The notes beneath the pieces are model-generated. The model was not told the DNA's origin. It saw nothing but the letters and a program-made list of their open reading frames with translations, and searched no databases. Shown piece by piece: positions 35,526-45,518 of a DNA stretch of 45,518 nucleotides (positions are counted from its first letter, which is position 1; each line of letters opens with the position of its first letter). Both the position numbers and the translations under genes were made by a program. Source of the DNA: Paenibacillus agri (GTDB taxonomy: Bacteria; Bacillota; Bacilli; Paenibacillales; Paenibacillaceae). The stretch spans positions 1-45,518 of the forward strand of contig NZ_JABWCS010000181.1 in NCBI RefSeq assembly GCF_013359945.1. The letters run 5' to 3'.

Positions 35526-35568
35526 ATCATACCTTTTGCCCCTTCATTTGAAAAGAACATTATAATGT
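35526..35568. promoter_or_regulatory. Divergent promoter region of the kinase gene and tadA
   Basis: The perfect palindrome ACATTATAATGT (35557-35568) contains TATAAT on both strands (35561-35566 plus, 35559-35564 minus), so it could fire both ways. A better placed kinase promoter on the minus strand is TTTTCA, 17 nt, TATGAT (-10 at 35526-35531). For tadA the -35 is weak (TTGCCC with 19-nt spacing). Confidence 0.5.
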
Positions 35569-35570
35569 AG

Positions 35571-36332
<762 letters not shown>

Positions 36333-36336
36333 AACA

Positions 36337-36891
36337 ATGACACTCACTTTATCCAACTCATCCAAAGGAATCTATCTCTCCCCTCTAGCCCTTAAAGATG
36401 CCGAGGAATTGCTTGCTCTACGCCTGCGCAACCGAATCGCACATCAGCCATTTGAGCCGAAGCGGGACAATGATTTCTTCACACTTGAAGCCCAGCAGCA
36501 GCATATAAGCCTACGGACTGCCGATGCAGAACAAGATCGGGCTTATATGTTCGGAATTTATGCGCTGGATGGCAAACTCATTGGCCAAATTACTTTGTCT
36601 AATGTAGCACGTGGAGTAGCTCAATATGCAGACCTCGGCTATTTCATTGATAAGGACACCGAAGGTAAAGGCTATATGACCGCAGCTGTCAGACTTGTAT
36701 TGGAATATGCCTTCCGCGCACTGGGTCTGCACAGGGTGCAGGCAGGTATCCTGCTCCACAATGAAGGTTCCCGCCGGGTTCTTGAGAAGAACGGCTTTCA
36801 GGTCGAGGGCGTGGCCCGTAAGTACCTTAAGATCAACGGAGAATACCAGGATCACCAGACCTTTTCCATCCTGGCCGACGAATTTAAGTAG
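36337..36891 (+). CDS. RimJ/RimL-type GNAT acetyltransferase
   Basis: GNAT acetyltransferase (184 aa) of the ribosomal-protein-N-acetyltransferase-like group. Typical parts: YLSPLALKDAEELLALRLRN at the N-terminus, the acetyl-CoA region ADLGYFIDKDTEGKGYMTAA, and LGLHRVQAGILLHNEGSRRV with VLEKNGFQVEGVARKYLKI, the RimJ/RimL hallmark. It may acetylate a ribosomal protein N-terminus, but many members have other substrates. It is cotranscribed with tadA (4-nt gap, AGGAA 7 nt before the ATG). Confidence 0.9.
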   Translation: MTLTLSNSSKGIYLSPLALKDAEELLALRLRNRIAHQPFEPKRDNDFFTLEAQQQHISLRTADAEQDRAYMFGIYALDGKLIGQITLSNVARGVAQYADLGYFIDKDTEGKGYMTAAVRLVLEYAFRALGLHRVQAGILLHNEGSRRVLEKNGFQVEGVARKYLKINGEYQDHQTFSILADEFK

Positions 36892-36993
36892 AGCCAAGTA
36901 GAAACGGCTTTGTCGTCCTCTAAGGGAGGGTATCCGTTTCAGCGAGAAATATAAAGATGATTTATAGCGTAAAACATATAAATTATTATATTT

Positions 36994-37035
36994 TTAAAAA
37001 ATCCCGCACATGCCTTTAAAGGGCACGTGCGGGAT
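36994..37035 (-). terminator. Terminator of the lipoprotein gene
   Basis: Arms 37001-37009 (ATCCCGCAC) and 37027-37035, with further inner TGCC/GGGCA pairing; on the minus strand TTTTTT follows. Between the acetyltransferase stop and here, GAAACGG/CCGTTTC (about 36900-36940) forms a further weak hairpin. Confidence 0.85.
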
Positions 37036-37051
37036 CTTTATATTTTACCGA

Positions 37052-38149
37052 TTAAAATGTATCAGAGCTACCACCAAACTGCTTCTGCAACTCATCCAAT
37101 GTTACAACAGCATCGCCTTGCGGAATACCGATTTTGAAATCGGCTTTATCGTTGATTTTGCTATATTGGTTGCTGCCAGTGACCGACAGTCCGATGTTTG
37201 TGCTATCTTCCGGAATGTTCACTTTAAAGTCCATCAGAAGATTCTGATACACCGGGAAATCATCCTTATTGATTGCAGTATTGAACTGGAACTGGTTGAT
37301 CGTTAAGTATTTTTCGAGATCGGCCAGATCTTTGTCAATTTCTTCTTTATTCTTTCCAGCAAGTATCTCCTCTTTAGCTTTTGCTAGATCCGCAGGATCT
37401 ACTTGCAACAAATCCTTATATTCTTCCTTGCTGATTACGTCGAAGAGTTTAGGAAGCGCGTTATTGATGAAGATCGTGATCGCTTCTTTAATATTGTCAT
37501 TGTTCAGCCCAAACTGAATGACCTGCTTCGCATCCACACCTTCAGGAAGTCCTGCATCCTTAGGTTTGATATCTTTGAAGTATTTAGCTTCGTCGTACTG
37601 AGCCAGAACAGCGTCCAGAACTTCGCTCTGAAGCTTGCGCGCTTTCTCAGTATCCAGTGCTGCAGTATTGATCTCTTGACCTGATTTTTCAGCCAGTTCT
37701 TTGAGATCCAGCTCTACAAATTTGCCGACAATGTTCTCTGGAATCGGGAAGAACGGTATAGATGGAACCTTAATATACACTTTTTCTTTAGTGGCAACGA
37801 TAGGAATAGTAAAGCTCATAGCCATATCGCCCTTCAGGTTAAGCACCAGCGTGGCTTCGGTTTGCATCGGATCCGCTTGATATACACTGTCCACGGAAAT
37901 CTCTGCGTTCTTCAGCATACTGATTACCTGCGTAGCCATCGCACTCGATGGATCATCCGTAGGTGCATCAATAGATAAATTATTGACCACAAATTTGGTG
38001 TTCAGCTCATAAGAGCTGAGTGTTACCGCTTTAGCTGCGGCATTCTTTAGCGCTTCTTTCGGTGGTTCTTGCTTACTTGCACATCCTGGCAGAATTACAG
38101 CTGTTGCAACCAACAGCGCTGCCGCGGATAGCCCCCATTTTTTAAACAT
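37052..38149 (-). CDS. Lipoprotein of unknown function
   Basis: Exported lipoprotein (365 aa). A signal peptide with lipobox LPGC (ALLVATAVILPGCASK, cysteine at about residue 23) implies attachment to the outer face of the membrane. The mature part is acidic and lysine-rich, alternating helices and strands (for example VTLSSYELNTKFVVNNLSID, KEKVYIKVPSIPFFPI), with long charged helices after residue 250 (DLAKAKEEILAGKNKEEIDKD). I recognize no family; the pattern recalls LppX/LolA-like lipid-binding lipoproteins, which is speculative. The ATG start is chosen because GAGAGGAG lies 7 nt upstream. Monocistronic, with a terminator. Confidence 0.8.
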   Translation of the reverse strand: MFKKWGLSAAALLVATAVILPGCASKQEPPKEALKNAAAKAVTLSSYELNTKFVVNNLSIDAPTDDPSSAMATQVISMLKNAEISVDSVYQADPMQTEATLVLNLKGDMAMSFTIPIVATKEKVYIKVPSIPFFPIPENIVGKFVELDLKELAEKSGQEINTAALDTEKARKLQSEVLDAVLAQYDEAKYFKDIKPKDAGLPEGVDAKQVIQFGLNNDNIKEAITIFINNALPKLFDVISKEEYKDLLQVDPADLAKAKEEILAGKNKEEIDKDLADLEKYLTINQFQFNTAINKDDFPVYQNLLMDFKVNIPEDSTNIGLSVTGSNQYSKINDKADFKIGIPQGDAVVTLDELQKQFGGSSDTF

Positions 38150-38252
38150 TATATATCTCCTCTCCCATGCAAAGAAATGTTTCCCTCCCCTAATGATATA
38201 CCATTTGACAATTTTGAGAAACATTACTCAAGAACTAAAGTCGGTTTAATTT

Positions 38253-38405
38253 TTATCCTTGTGGATTATGATGATCCACATGGTTGGCCTGCTTCACCTT
38301 TTTCGAACCGGAAAGTGGCTCCTGTCCATTAGATTTAGGCTCCTCCTTGCGACTTCTTCCGGAATTCTGCGTTCCTGGAACCTGAATCGTTTTAGGTTTG
38401 CTCAT
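38253..38405 (-). CDS. sspP: Small acid-soluble spore protein P (SspP-like)
   Basis: A 50-aa gene. The protein begins MSKPKTIQVPGTQNSGRSR and ends GQEPLSGSKKVKQANHVDHH plus NPQG. The EPLSGSKKVK motif and the His-rich tail match the SspP family of minor spore core proteins. The ribosome binding site AGGAGGAG lies 6 nt upstream of the ATG. It starts 11 nt after the stop of the upstream small gene, so the two are probably one operon expressed in the forespore. Confidence 0.88.
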   Translation of the reverse strand: MSKPKTIQVPGTQNSGRSRKEEPKSNGQEPLSGSKKVKQANHVDHHNPQG

Positions 38406-38416
38406 ACGCTCTCCTC

Positions 38417-38758
38417 CTATGGATTAGTAATATCTTTCAGGGCTTGTGCGCATTCATGTATCTGCCGCGCATACTGCTGTGCCAGGCCCTGTACGGCATC
38501 CGTATGTTCATCTATATGCCGTCCTGCTTGTTCCACATCAATCAGGTTCACAGCTACCTCCCTGCTGTCCACATACGTGCAGCGAAAATCCAGTGAGTAA
38601 TCCTGATGTCCTGCTGCATTAAAATGAATAAGCAGGCTAGTGCGGTCTGCTGCGTCTCCCTGCACAGTGAAGCTGTCGCCATCCTCCATAAGCGCAGGCA
38701 GGCGTTCCTGCCAGGCGGAGACCAATTGCTGTTGATCCAATTGCAAATCTCGGTTCAT
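38417..38758 (-). CDS. Unknown small protein in operon with sspP
   Basis: A 113-aa soluble acidic protein I do not recognize. It begins MNRDLQLDQQQLVSAWQER and has a strand-rich middle (DSFTVQGDAADRTSLLIHF, DYSLDFRCTYVDSREVAVNL) and a helical C-terminus. The ATG has GGAGG about 12 nt upstream; a GTG 12 nt earlier is too close to that site. A sigma-G-like spacing exists upstream on the minus strand: GAATA (38809-38813), 18 nt, CAATGTA (38784-38790), but the -10 is poor. Linkage to sspP suggests a sporulation or germination role (inference). Confidence 0.72.
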   Translation of the reverse strand: MNRDLQLDQQQLVSAWQERLPALMEDGDSFTVQGDAADRTSLLIHFNAAGHQDYSLDFRCTYVDSREVAVNLIDVEQAGRHIDEHTDAVQGLAQQYARQIHECAQALKDITNP

Positions 38759-38828
38759 TGTTATAATCACCCTCCTTCTCTAATACATTGCCGAGAAACC
38801 CATCTTTTTATTCCCCAATGAAACCAAA

Positions 38829-38859
38829 CAAAAAAAGCCGCCTCCAGAGGAGACAGCTT
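38829..38859 (-). terminator. Terminator after tRNA-Ser
   Basis: Minus strand AAGCTGTCTCC with GGAGGCGGCTT (two G-U pairs) followed by TTTTTT. Confidence 0.85.
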
Positions 38860-38894
38860 CGGTTCGTTATATAAATGATGTTCTTGAAAATAAA

Positions 38895-38983
38895 TGGCGG
38901 AGAGGATGGGATTCGAACCCATGTGGGCTTGCACCCTAACGGTTTTCAAGACCGCCCCGTTATGACCGCTTCGGTACCTCTCC
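38895..38983 (-). tRNA. trnS-Ser: tRNA-Ser (anticodon UGA)
   Basis: Class II tRNA, 89 nt including the encoded CCA. Acceptor arms are GGAGAGG and CCTCTCC. The anticodon loop on the minus strand is CTTGAAA, anticodon TGA, reading UCN serine codons. A long variable arm and GGTTCGAATCC T-loop are visible. It lies directly downstream of serS, as in B. subtilis (trnSL-Ser1), which helps supply charged product and enzyme from one region. Confidence 0.96.
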
Positions 38984-39049
38984 AATAAAACTAAAATCAC
39001 ATGCAATAGGAATTATATCACACAACCTAAAGGTTACGCAACTATATTA

Positions 39050-40339
39050 TTATTGAACCGATTTTGGGGTAATGGATTTCACATTCCGCATGTACGGCTG
39101 CAGGCATTCTGGAATTTGCACACTGCCATCTTCCTGCTGATAGTTCTCCAAAATAGCGGCTACAGTCCGACCAATAGCCAGTGCGGATCCGTTCAGCGTA
39201 TGTACGAACTCCGGCTTAGCTTTAGGCTCCTTGCGGTAACGAATATTGGCACGGCGGGCCTGGAAGTCCTCTGTATTGGAACAGGAAGAGATCTCGCGGT
39301 ACATTCCGCTTTCAGGTAGCCAAACTTCCAAATCGTATGTTTTAGCCGCGGTGAAGCCCATATCACCTGTACAGAGTCCTAGTACACGATAAGGAAGGCC
39401 CAGCAGCTGCAAGACACGCTCAGCGTCGGCCGTCATTTTTTCAAGCTCCTCATAGGAAGTCTCAGCTGAGGTGATTTTAACCAACTCTACCTTGTTGAAT
39501 TGATGCTGGCGAATCAAGCCGCGTGTATCACGTCCAGCAGATCCGGCTTCAGAACGGAAGCAAGAGCTGTAAGCCACATGGTATTTAGGCAGGTCGGCAG
39601 CTGTCAGGATTTCTTCACGGTAGTAGTTAGTAACTGGAACTTCAGCTGTCGGAATCAGGTAATACTCTGTGTCACGCAGCTTGAAGAGATCCTCCTCGAA
39701 CTTAGGCAGTTGTCCTGTCCCATAAAGGCTGTCCTTATTAACAATATAAGGTGGCAGCATTTCTTCATATTGATGTTCTCCGCTGTGCAGATCCATCATA
39801 AAGTTGATCAACGCGCGCTCCAGACGAGCCCCAAGGCCTTTGTAGAAAACAAACCGCGAGCCTGTGACTTTCGCTGCCGCTTCAAAATCAATAATATCCA
39901 GCTGCTGTGCCAGCTCCCAGTGGGATTTTGGCGTGAATTCGAATTTCTTCGGCTCTGACCACCGGCGAATCTCGACATTTTCTTCCTCAGACTTGCCGAC
40001 CGGTACGGATTCATGAGGAATATTCGGAATATTCATCGTCAGCTCGGAGATTTTGACTTCCAGCTCACGTACCTCATCATCCAATTCTTTAATACGGTCA
40101 GATACCGTACGCATTTCAGTAATCAGGTCCTCCGCAGGCTCACCGTTCTTCTTCTTCTTGGCTACCTCTGCAGAAACCGTATTCCGACGGTTTTTAAGAC
40201 CTTCTGTCTCTTGCAGTACTTCACGGCGACGCAAATCAAGCGCCGGGAATTCTGCAATCAAATCCAGTGATTTTCCGCGTTTCTCAAGTGCTTCCTCTAC
40301 GCGGGCATAATCACTGCGCAATATTTTCACATCTAACAC
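39050..40339 (-). CDS. serS: Seryl-tRNA synthetase
   Basis: Class II synthetase (429 aa). The N-terminal coiled-coil arm (about 30-105, rich in Lys, Glu and Arg) binds the long variable arm of tRNA-Ser. Motif 2 is [19 protein letters not shown] and motif 3 is [18 protein letters not shown]. The start is GTG ([14 protein letters not shown]) with AGGAGG 8 nt upstream. No T-box leader is visible between pdxT and serS; only a hairpin (40367-40402) lies there. Confidence 0.97.
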   Translation of the reverse strand: MLDVKILRSDYARVEEALEKRGKSLDLIAEFPALDLRRREVLQETEGLKNRRNTVSAEVAKKKKNGEPAEDLITEMRTVSDRIKELDDEVRELEVKISELTMNIPNIPHESVPVGKSEEENVEIRRWSEPKKFEFTPKSHWELAQQLDIIDFEAAAKVTGSRFVFYKGLGARLERALINFMMDLHSGEHQYEEMLPPYIVNKDSLYGTGQLPKFEEDLFKLRDTEYYLIPTAEVPVTNYYREEILTAADLPKYHVAYSSCFRSEAGSAGRDTRGLIRQHQFNKVELVKITSAETSYEELEKMTADAERVLQLLGLPYRVLGLCTGDMGFTAAKTYDLEVWLPESGMYREISSCSNTEDFQARRANIRYRKEPKAKPEFVHTLNGSALAIGRTVAAILENYQQEDGSVQIPECLQPYMRNVKSITPKSVQ

Positions 40340-40366
40340 AAAGTTTCCCTCCTGAAAACAGCCTTA

Positions 40367-40402
40367 ACTCTTTCAATAGGCCTGCTACAGCATTGAAAGA
40401 GT
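40367..40402. repeat. Hairpin between pdxT and serS
   Basis: ACTCTTTCAAT and its complement ATTGAAAGAGT form an 11-bp perfect stem. On the minus strand the following TTAAGGCTGTTTTC has no real T-tract. A weak terminator of pdxST or a processing signal. Confidence 0.65.
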
Positions 40403-40424
40403 CAAGATGTTCTTATATACAGTT

Positions 40425-41009
40425 CTATTTATTAGCTGTACCGACGGCCTGAACCATATCTGCAAAGTATTGATGCAGCCTGTAATCGTCGGTTAATTCC
40501 GGGTGAAAAGAGGAGACCAGCAGATTGCCCTGGCGTGCAGTTACTATCTCATTGTTATAGACAGTAAGAACATCGACCTCAGGGCCCACCTCAGTAATAA
40601 GAGGGGCTCGGATGAATACGGCACGAACCGCTTCATTAATCCCTTTGACTTCCAGGTCACATTCAAAGCTTTCCCGCTGGCGGCCAAATGCATTCCGAGC
40701 CACGGTAATGTCCATCAGCTCCAAATGTCCAGGCTCCCCACTGGCAATACGTTGTGCAAGTACGATCAGACCGGCACAGGTTCCAAATATAGGCTTACCC
40801 TGGCTAGAAAAGTCACGTATCGCTTCAATAAAGCCATACTTGCGCATCAGCTTGCCGATCGTAGTACTCTCACCACCAGGGATAATAAGCCCCTGAACCT
40901 CTTCCAGCTGCTCTACCCGCTTAATCGGTAAGCCTACAGCACCGGTCTTCTCAATACTGACAATATGTTCTGTTACTGCGCCCTGAAGCGCCAGCACTCC
41001 TATTTTCAT
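40425..41009 (-). CDS. pdxT: Pyridoxal 5'-phosphate synthase glutaminase subunit
   Basis: Glutaminase (194 aa) that supplies ammonia to PdxS. Class I amidotransferase residues are visible: GLIIPGGESTTIGKL, nucleophile cysteine in GTCAGLIVLA (about residue 79) and the histidine/glutamate in SSFHPELTDD (about 170-172). It starts 17 nt after the pdxS stop, so the two are an operon. Also called YaaE in B. subtilis. Confidence 0.96.
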   Translation of the reverse strand: MKIGVLALQGAVTEHIVSIEKTGAVGLPIKRVEQLEEVQGLIIPGGESTTIGKLMRKYGFIEAIRDFSSQGKPIFGTCAGLIVLAQRIASGEPGHLELMDITVARNAFGRQRESFECDLEVKGINEAVRAVFIRAPLITEVGPEVDVLTVYNNEIVTARQGNLLVSSFHPELTDDYRLHQYFADMVQAVGTANK

Positions 41010-41026
41010 CCTGAACCCTCTCTCTA

Positions 41027-41908
41027 TTAACGGCCACGCTCCGACATACGCTCAGCCGGTGTCAGCGTCGCAATATCGATACCCTTCATTGGTGCACCAA
41101 GGTTCTTGGACACTTCGGCAATTAATTTGTAGTCAGTGTAGTGTGTAGTAGCTTCCACAATAGCACGAGCGAATTTCTCAGGGTTGTCCGATTTGAAAAT
41201 ACCGGAGCCGACGAACACACCATCAGCACCCAAGTGCATCATCAAAGCAGCATCAGCCGGTGTAGCTACACCGCCTGCGGCGAAGTTAACCACCGGAAGC
41301 TTGCCCAGCTCATGAACTTCAAGCAGCAGTTCGTAAGGAACGCCAAGTGTTTTTGCTTCATTATAAAGCTCATCCTTGGAAAGGTTAGTCACTTTACGGA
41401 TTTGGCTATTGATAAAGCGCATATGACGTACCGCTTCAACAATATTGCCTGTTCCTGGTTCGCCCTTAGTCCGAATCATGGATGCTCCTTCATTAATACG
41501 TCGAAGAGCTTCACCCAGATCTTTCGCACCACAAACGAATGGAACGGTAAATTCACGTTTATCAATATGGAACACTTCATCAGCCGGAGTCAGTACTTCA
41601 CTCTCGTCAAGGTAGTCCACGCCCAAGGACTCCAGGACCTTCGCTTCAACATAATGACCGATTCGCGCCTTTGCCATAACGGGGATACTTACCACTTTGA
41701 GAACTTCTTCTACAATAGTAGGATCAGCCATCCGTGCTACGCCACCTGCTGCGCGGATATCGGAAGGTACGCGTTCCAGAGCCATAACGGCAACTGCACC
41801 CGCGGCCTCGGCAATCTTTGCTTGTTCTGCATTCATGACGTCCATAATGACGCCGCCTTTTTGCATTTCTGCCATGCCTCGTTTTACTCGCGATGTTCCT
41901 GTTTCCAT
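41027..41908 (-). CDS. pdxS: Pyridoxal 5'-phosphate synthase lyase subunit
   Basis: Builds vitamin B6 (PLP) from ribose 5-phosphate, glyceraldehyde 3-phosphate and ammonia in a 12-mer with PdxT (293 aa). Family blocks: [34 protein letters not shown] (catalytic lysine region, preceded by ISI), [18 protein letters not shown] and [21 protein letters not shown] choose the second ATG ([11 protein letters not shown]) because GGGAGG is 7 nt upstream and orthologues begin near there; the first ATG lies on top of the ribosome binding site. Upstream 41909-42019 shows nothing notable. Confidence 0.96.
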   Translation of the reverse strand: METGTSRVKRGMAEMQKGGVIMDVMNAEQAKIAEAAGAVAVMALERVPSDIRAAGGVARMADPTIVEEVLKVVSIPVMAKARIGHYVEAKVLESLGVDYLDESEVLTPADEVFHIDKREFTVPFVCGAKDLGEALRRINEGASMIRTKGEPGTGNIVEAVRHMRFINSQIRKVTNLSKDELYNEAKTLGVPYELLLEVHELGKLPVVNFAAGGVATPADAALMMHLGADGVFVGSGIFKSDNPEKFARAIVEATTHYTDYKLIAEVSKNLGAPMKGIDIATLTPAERMSERGR

Positions 41909-42019
41909 GTCCATGCCTCCCGATTGACTATCATTAATCTAACTTGTAATTTTACTGCATGAAGCGTAAATATACAACCCGTTAACTCGGAATATTTACT
42001 TCATTAGACAAAAAATTCG

Positions 42020-43420
42020 TTAGAACAAGTTCTTGACTCCGCTGAAGAGATCACCGAAAAATTCGCCTATTGCTCTAAGAAATAGCTTGAACCAGCCCGC
42101 TTTTTCAGCTTCCTCTGCCGTAATCAGATTCACAGTCTTTTGTTGAACGAGATCCATGCCGTCTACCTTGTAAGTATAAGTCACCTTGCCGACCTTGGAG
42201 GAGGTAGCAATAGGAGCAACCAGTGTCGCTGGATCATTGGTCTGAACAGTGGACTCAATTTTCGGAGCAGTCGTTCCTTTAGGTACGATAAATGTTACGC
42301 CTTGATCCGTAACTACCGGTACTTCTTTATTCTTCCCTTTTACCACTGGCACTGTTTCAGTACCTTGAATCACTGACTTTGGTGCAACGACCTGCTTGAT
42401 CTCAAAATTATTAAATCCATAATCAAGGACTTTCTTCGTCTCGGTGAAACGATGCGCTTCAGTGTTTGCTCCCATAACCACACTGATCAAGCGCATGCCA
42501 TCACGGACAGCCGTACCTGTAAAGCAGTTCCCGGCGCTGGCAGTATGACCTGTCTTAAGTCCGTCAAGACCAGGATAAGCATAAGCCTTGAAGTTGGCGA
42601 TATCCTTATTCGATTCTAGCATCCAGTTGTAGTTAATGATCGGCTTCTTATCACGCTCGCGGAATTTATAAGATTGAATGGTTGTGAACTTATTAAAGTC
42701 CGGGTGATCGGTAACAATATATCTAGCAAGAATCGCAGCATCCATAGCAGACATTACAGTCTCACGGTCACTTTCTGGACGGAATTTCGCTGGCATATCC
42801 GCCCGGCTAAGACCTGTAGAGTTGATAAAATAAGCCGTCTTCATGCCCATTTTCTGTGCCGTCTGGTTCATGAGCTCTACAAATTGCTGCTCCGAACCGG
42901 ATACCAGCTCAGCCAAAGCCACGGTGGCATCGTTGGCCGAACCAACTGCCATCGCTATATACAGCTCTTCAACTGTATGCTCATCACCTTGAGCGAGGAA
43001 AATACGGGAACCGACCTGTTTGGAAGCATTCTCTTGCACGACAACCTTTTGATCCCAAGACAGCTGTCCATTCTTCACAGCATCAGCAACCAAATACTCG
43101 GTCATCATCTTGGTCATACTCGCCGGAGGAAGTGGAACATCGGCATTTAGAGACATTAGGATTTCGCCTGTAGTAGGCTCCATTAGAACGGCTGACCGTA
43201 CATTTAGACCTAAGGAATCTACAGAAGGAATTTTGGAGACTGTACCCGTTACAGCCTTCGTGGTCGGTGTTTTACCGGAATCTGTTGTAGCTGGCGTCTT
43301 CGCCGCTTCAGCCAAAGCTGCCGGAATCGAAGGTGACAAAAGCATATTTAAAAGCAAACCTACCGTTGCTGTCTTAATCACGAATTGTTTACCGCTGAAT
43401 TGTTTTCTCTTATGCTTCAA
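42020..43420 (-). CDS. dacA: D-alanyl-D-alanine carboxypeptidase (PBP5)
   Basis: Serine-type carboxypeptidase (466 aa) that trims the terminal D-Ala from peptidoglycan stem peptides. Signal peptide about 1-39 (VIKTATVGLLLNMLLSPSIP). SxxK motif in ASMTKMMTEYL (serine about 101), SxN in VGSANDATVAL and KTG in DGLKTGHTASAG. The C-terminus ends with an amphipathic helix (GWFKLFLRAIGEFFGDLFSG) that anchors the protein to the membrane. TTG start with AAAGGAGAG 9 nt upstream. guaB-dacA order is as in B. subtilis. Confidence 0.96.
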   Translation of the reverse strand: MKHKRKQFSGKQFVIKTATVGLLLNMLLSPSIPAALAEAAKTPATTDSGKTPTTKAVTGTVSKIPSVDSLGLNVRSAVLMEPTTGEILMSLNADVPLPPASMTKMMTEYLVADAVKNGQLSWDQKVVVQENASKQVGSRIFLAQGDEHTVEELYIAMAVGSANDATVALAELVSGSEQQFVELMNQTAQKMGMKTAYFINSTGLSRADMPAKFRPESDRETVMSAMDAAILARYIVTDHPDFNKFTTIQSYKFRERDKKPIINYNWMLESNKDIANFKAYAYPGLDGLKTGHTASAGNCFTGTAVRDGMRLISVVMGANTEAHRFTETKKVLDYGFNNFEIKQVVAPKSVIQGTETVPVVKGKNKEVPVVTDQGVTFIVPKGTTAPKIESTVQTNDPATLVAPIATSSKVGKVTYTYKVDGMDLVQQKTVNLITAEEAEKAGWFKLFLRAIGEFFGDLFSGVKNLF

Positions 43421-43484
43421 TGAATATTACTCTCCTTTGAAACTCATTTCAGTGCTTGTTCTATTCTAACACAGGGGTATCTGC

Positions 43485-43522
43485 AAAAAAAGACAGACCC
43501 GGCGAAAATCGCCCGGTCTGTC
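43485..43522 (-). terminator. Intrinsic terminator of guaB
   Basis: Minus strand GACAGACC ... GGTCTGTC with inner GGCGA/TCGCC pairing, followed by TTTTTTT. It separates guaB from dacA. Confidence 0.93.
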
Positions 43523-43545
43523 CATTATTTAGTCATTCTATTCCA

Positions 43546-45207
<1,662 letters not shown>

Positions 45208-45392
45208 GAATATTACATCATCAATTACAGGATTAAAATTTGCCTGCACAGGTAAGCGAATTCTTGGACATAAGTCCACAATAGGCGGACAAAGATAATG
45301 GTTCTATCCACCATCGAAACACGTTAACGAGGTAATTCAGCCTTTATTTTACAAAAATAACCTTTGAGTTTTTCTATTTATTCATTTCTAAA

Positions 45393-45430
45393 AACACAAA
45401 AAGCCCTTGTTGATTAAATCAACAAGGGCT
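45393..45430 (-). terminator. rRNA operon terminator
   Basis: AGCCCTTGTTGAT and its complement (arms 45402-45414 and 45418-45430, 13-bp perfect stem); on the minus strand TTTTTGTGTTTTT follows. It ends the rrn operon. Confidence 0.94.
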
Positions 45431-45435
45431 CAAGT

Positions 45436-45518
45436 GCTTGGCGGCGTCCTACTCTCCCAGGACCCTTCGGTCCAAGTACCATCGGCGCTGGAGGGCTTAA
45501 CGGTCGTGTTCGGGATGG
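45436..45518 (-). rRNA. rrf: 5S ribosomal RNA, 3' part
   Basis: The minus strand reads CCATCCCGAACACGACCGTT, then AAGCCCTCCAGCGCCGATGG and ends GGGAGAGTAGGACGCCGCCA-AGC, the standard Bacillales 5S 3' two thirds (83 of about 117 nt). The 5' part and the 23S and 16S genes lie beyond the right edge. In B. subtilis an rrn operon (rrnO) also precedes guaB. Confidence 0.97.

Noticed and set aside
40340..40424. Possible T-box leader before serS
   Set aside because: Too short and no T-box sequence (TGGnACCGCG) or specifier stem is visible.

Overview
The window looks like chromosomal DNA from a spore-forming, flagellated Bacillales bacterium, most probably Paenibacillus or a close relative. The grounds are bofA, spo0F, a small acid-soluble spore protein gene (sspP), a KinA/KinB-type kinase, motA/motB, a roughly 270-nt Bacillus-type SRP RNA, and gene orders known from Bacillus subtilis near oriC. 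No plasmid, prophage, transposon or CRISPR array is visible. Species assignment is inference.

Layout. Both edges are rRNA operons read on the minus strand. The left edge carries the promoter, boxA and leader of an rrn operon whose 16S lies off the window. The right edge carries the 3' part of a 5S gene with its terminator. Read on the minus strand from the right, the order is rrn, guaB, dacA, pdxS, pdxT, serS, tRNA-Ser, then (after a long interruption) SRP RNA, dnaX, ebfC, recR, yaaL, bofA, rrn. This is the B. subtilis gyrA-side order. The interruption has two parts: rpmE, radical SAM gene, rho, murA, fba, spo0F, pyrG, rpoE, argS, ywiB (plus pbpG and ywhD), which in B. subtilis lies on the other side of oriC; and a mostly plus-strand accessory region (about 13.7-36.9 kb).

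The accessory region is rich in envelope and sporulation functions: an unusual S8 protease, a class A penicillin-binding protein divergent from a secreted Asp-box propeller protein, a secreted stalk-domain protein, an AbrB/zinc-ribbon/HTH regulator, a secreted M1 peptidase with a membrane-protein partner, two tandem NlpC/P60 hydrolases each behind its own c-di-AMP (ydaO-type) riboswitch, a cytochrome c, motA/motB, rluF with an orphan PAS histidine kinase, and tadA.

Regulatory highlights: a symmetric cluster of DnaA boxes in the tadA leader; duplicated promoter/leader/riboswitch/hydrolase cassettes; a sigma-H-like promoter before spo0F; good sigma-A promoters for SRP RNA, rpmE and guaB; and many intrinsic terminators. 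The phosphorelay is represented by Spo0F and a candidate upstream kinase in the same window. Several start codons were moved from the longest possible reading frame on the basis of ribosome binding sites and family N-termini; each such choice is stated.
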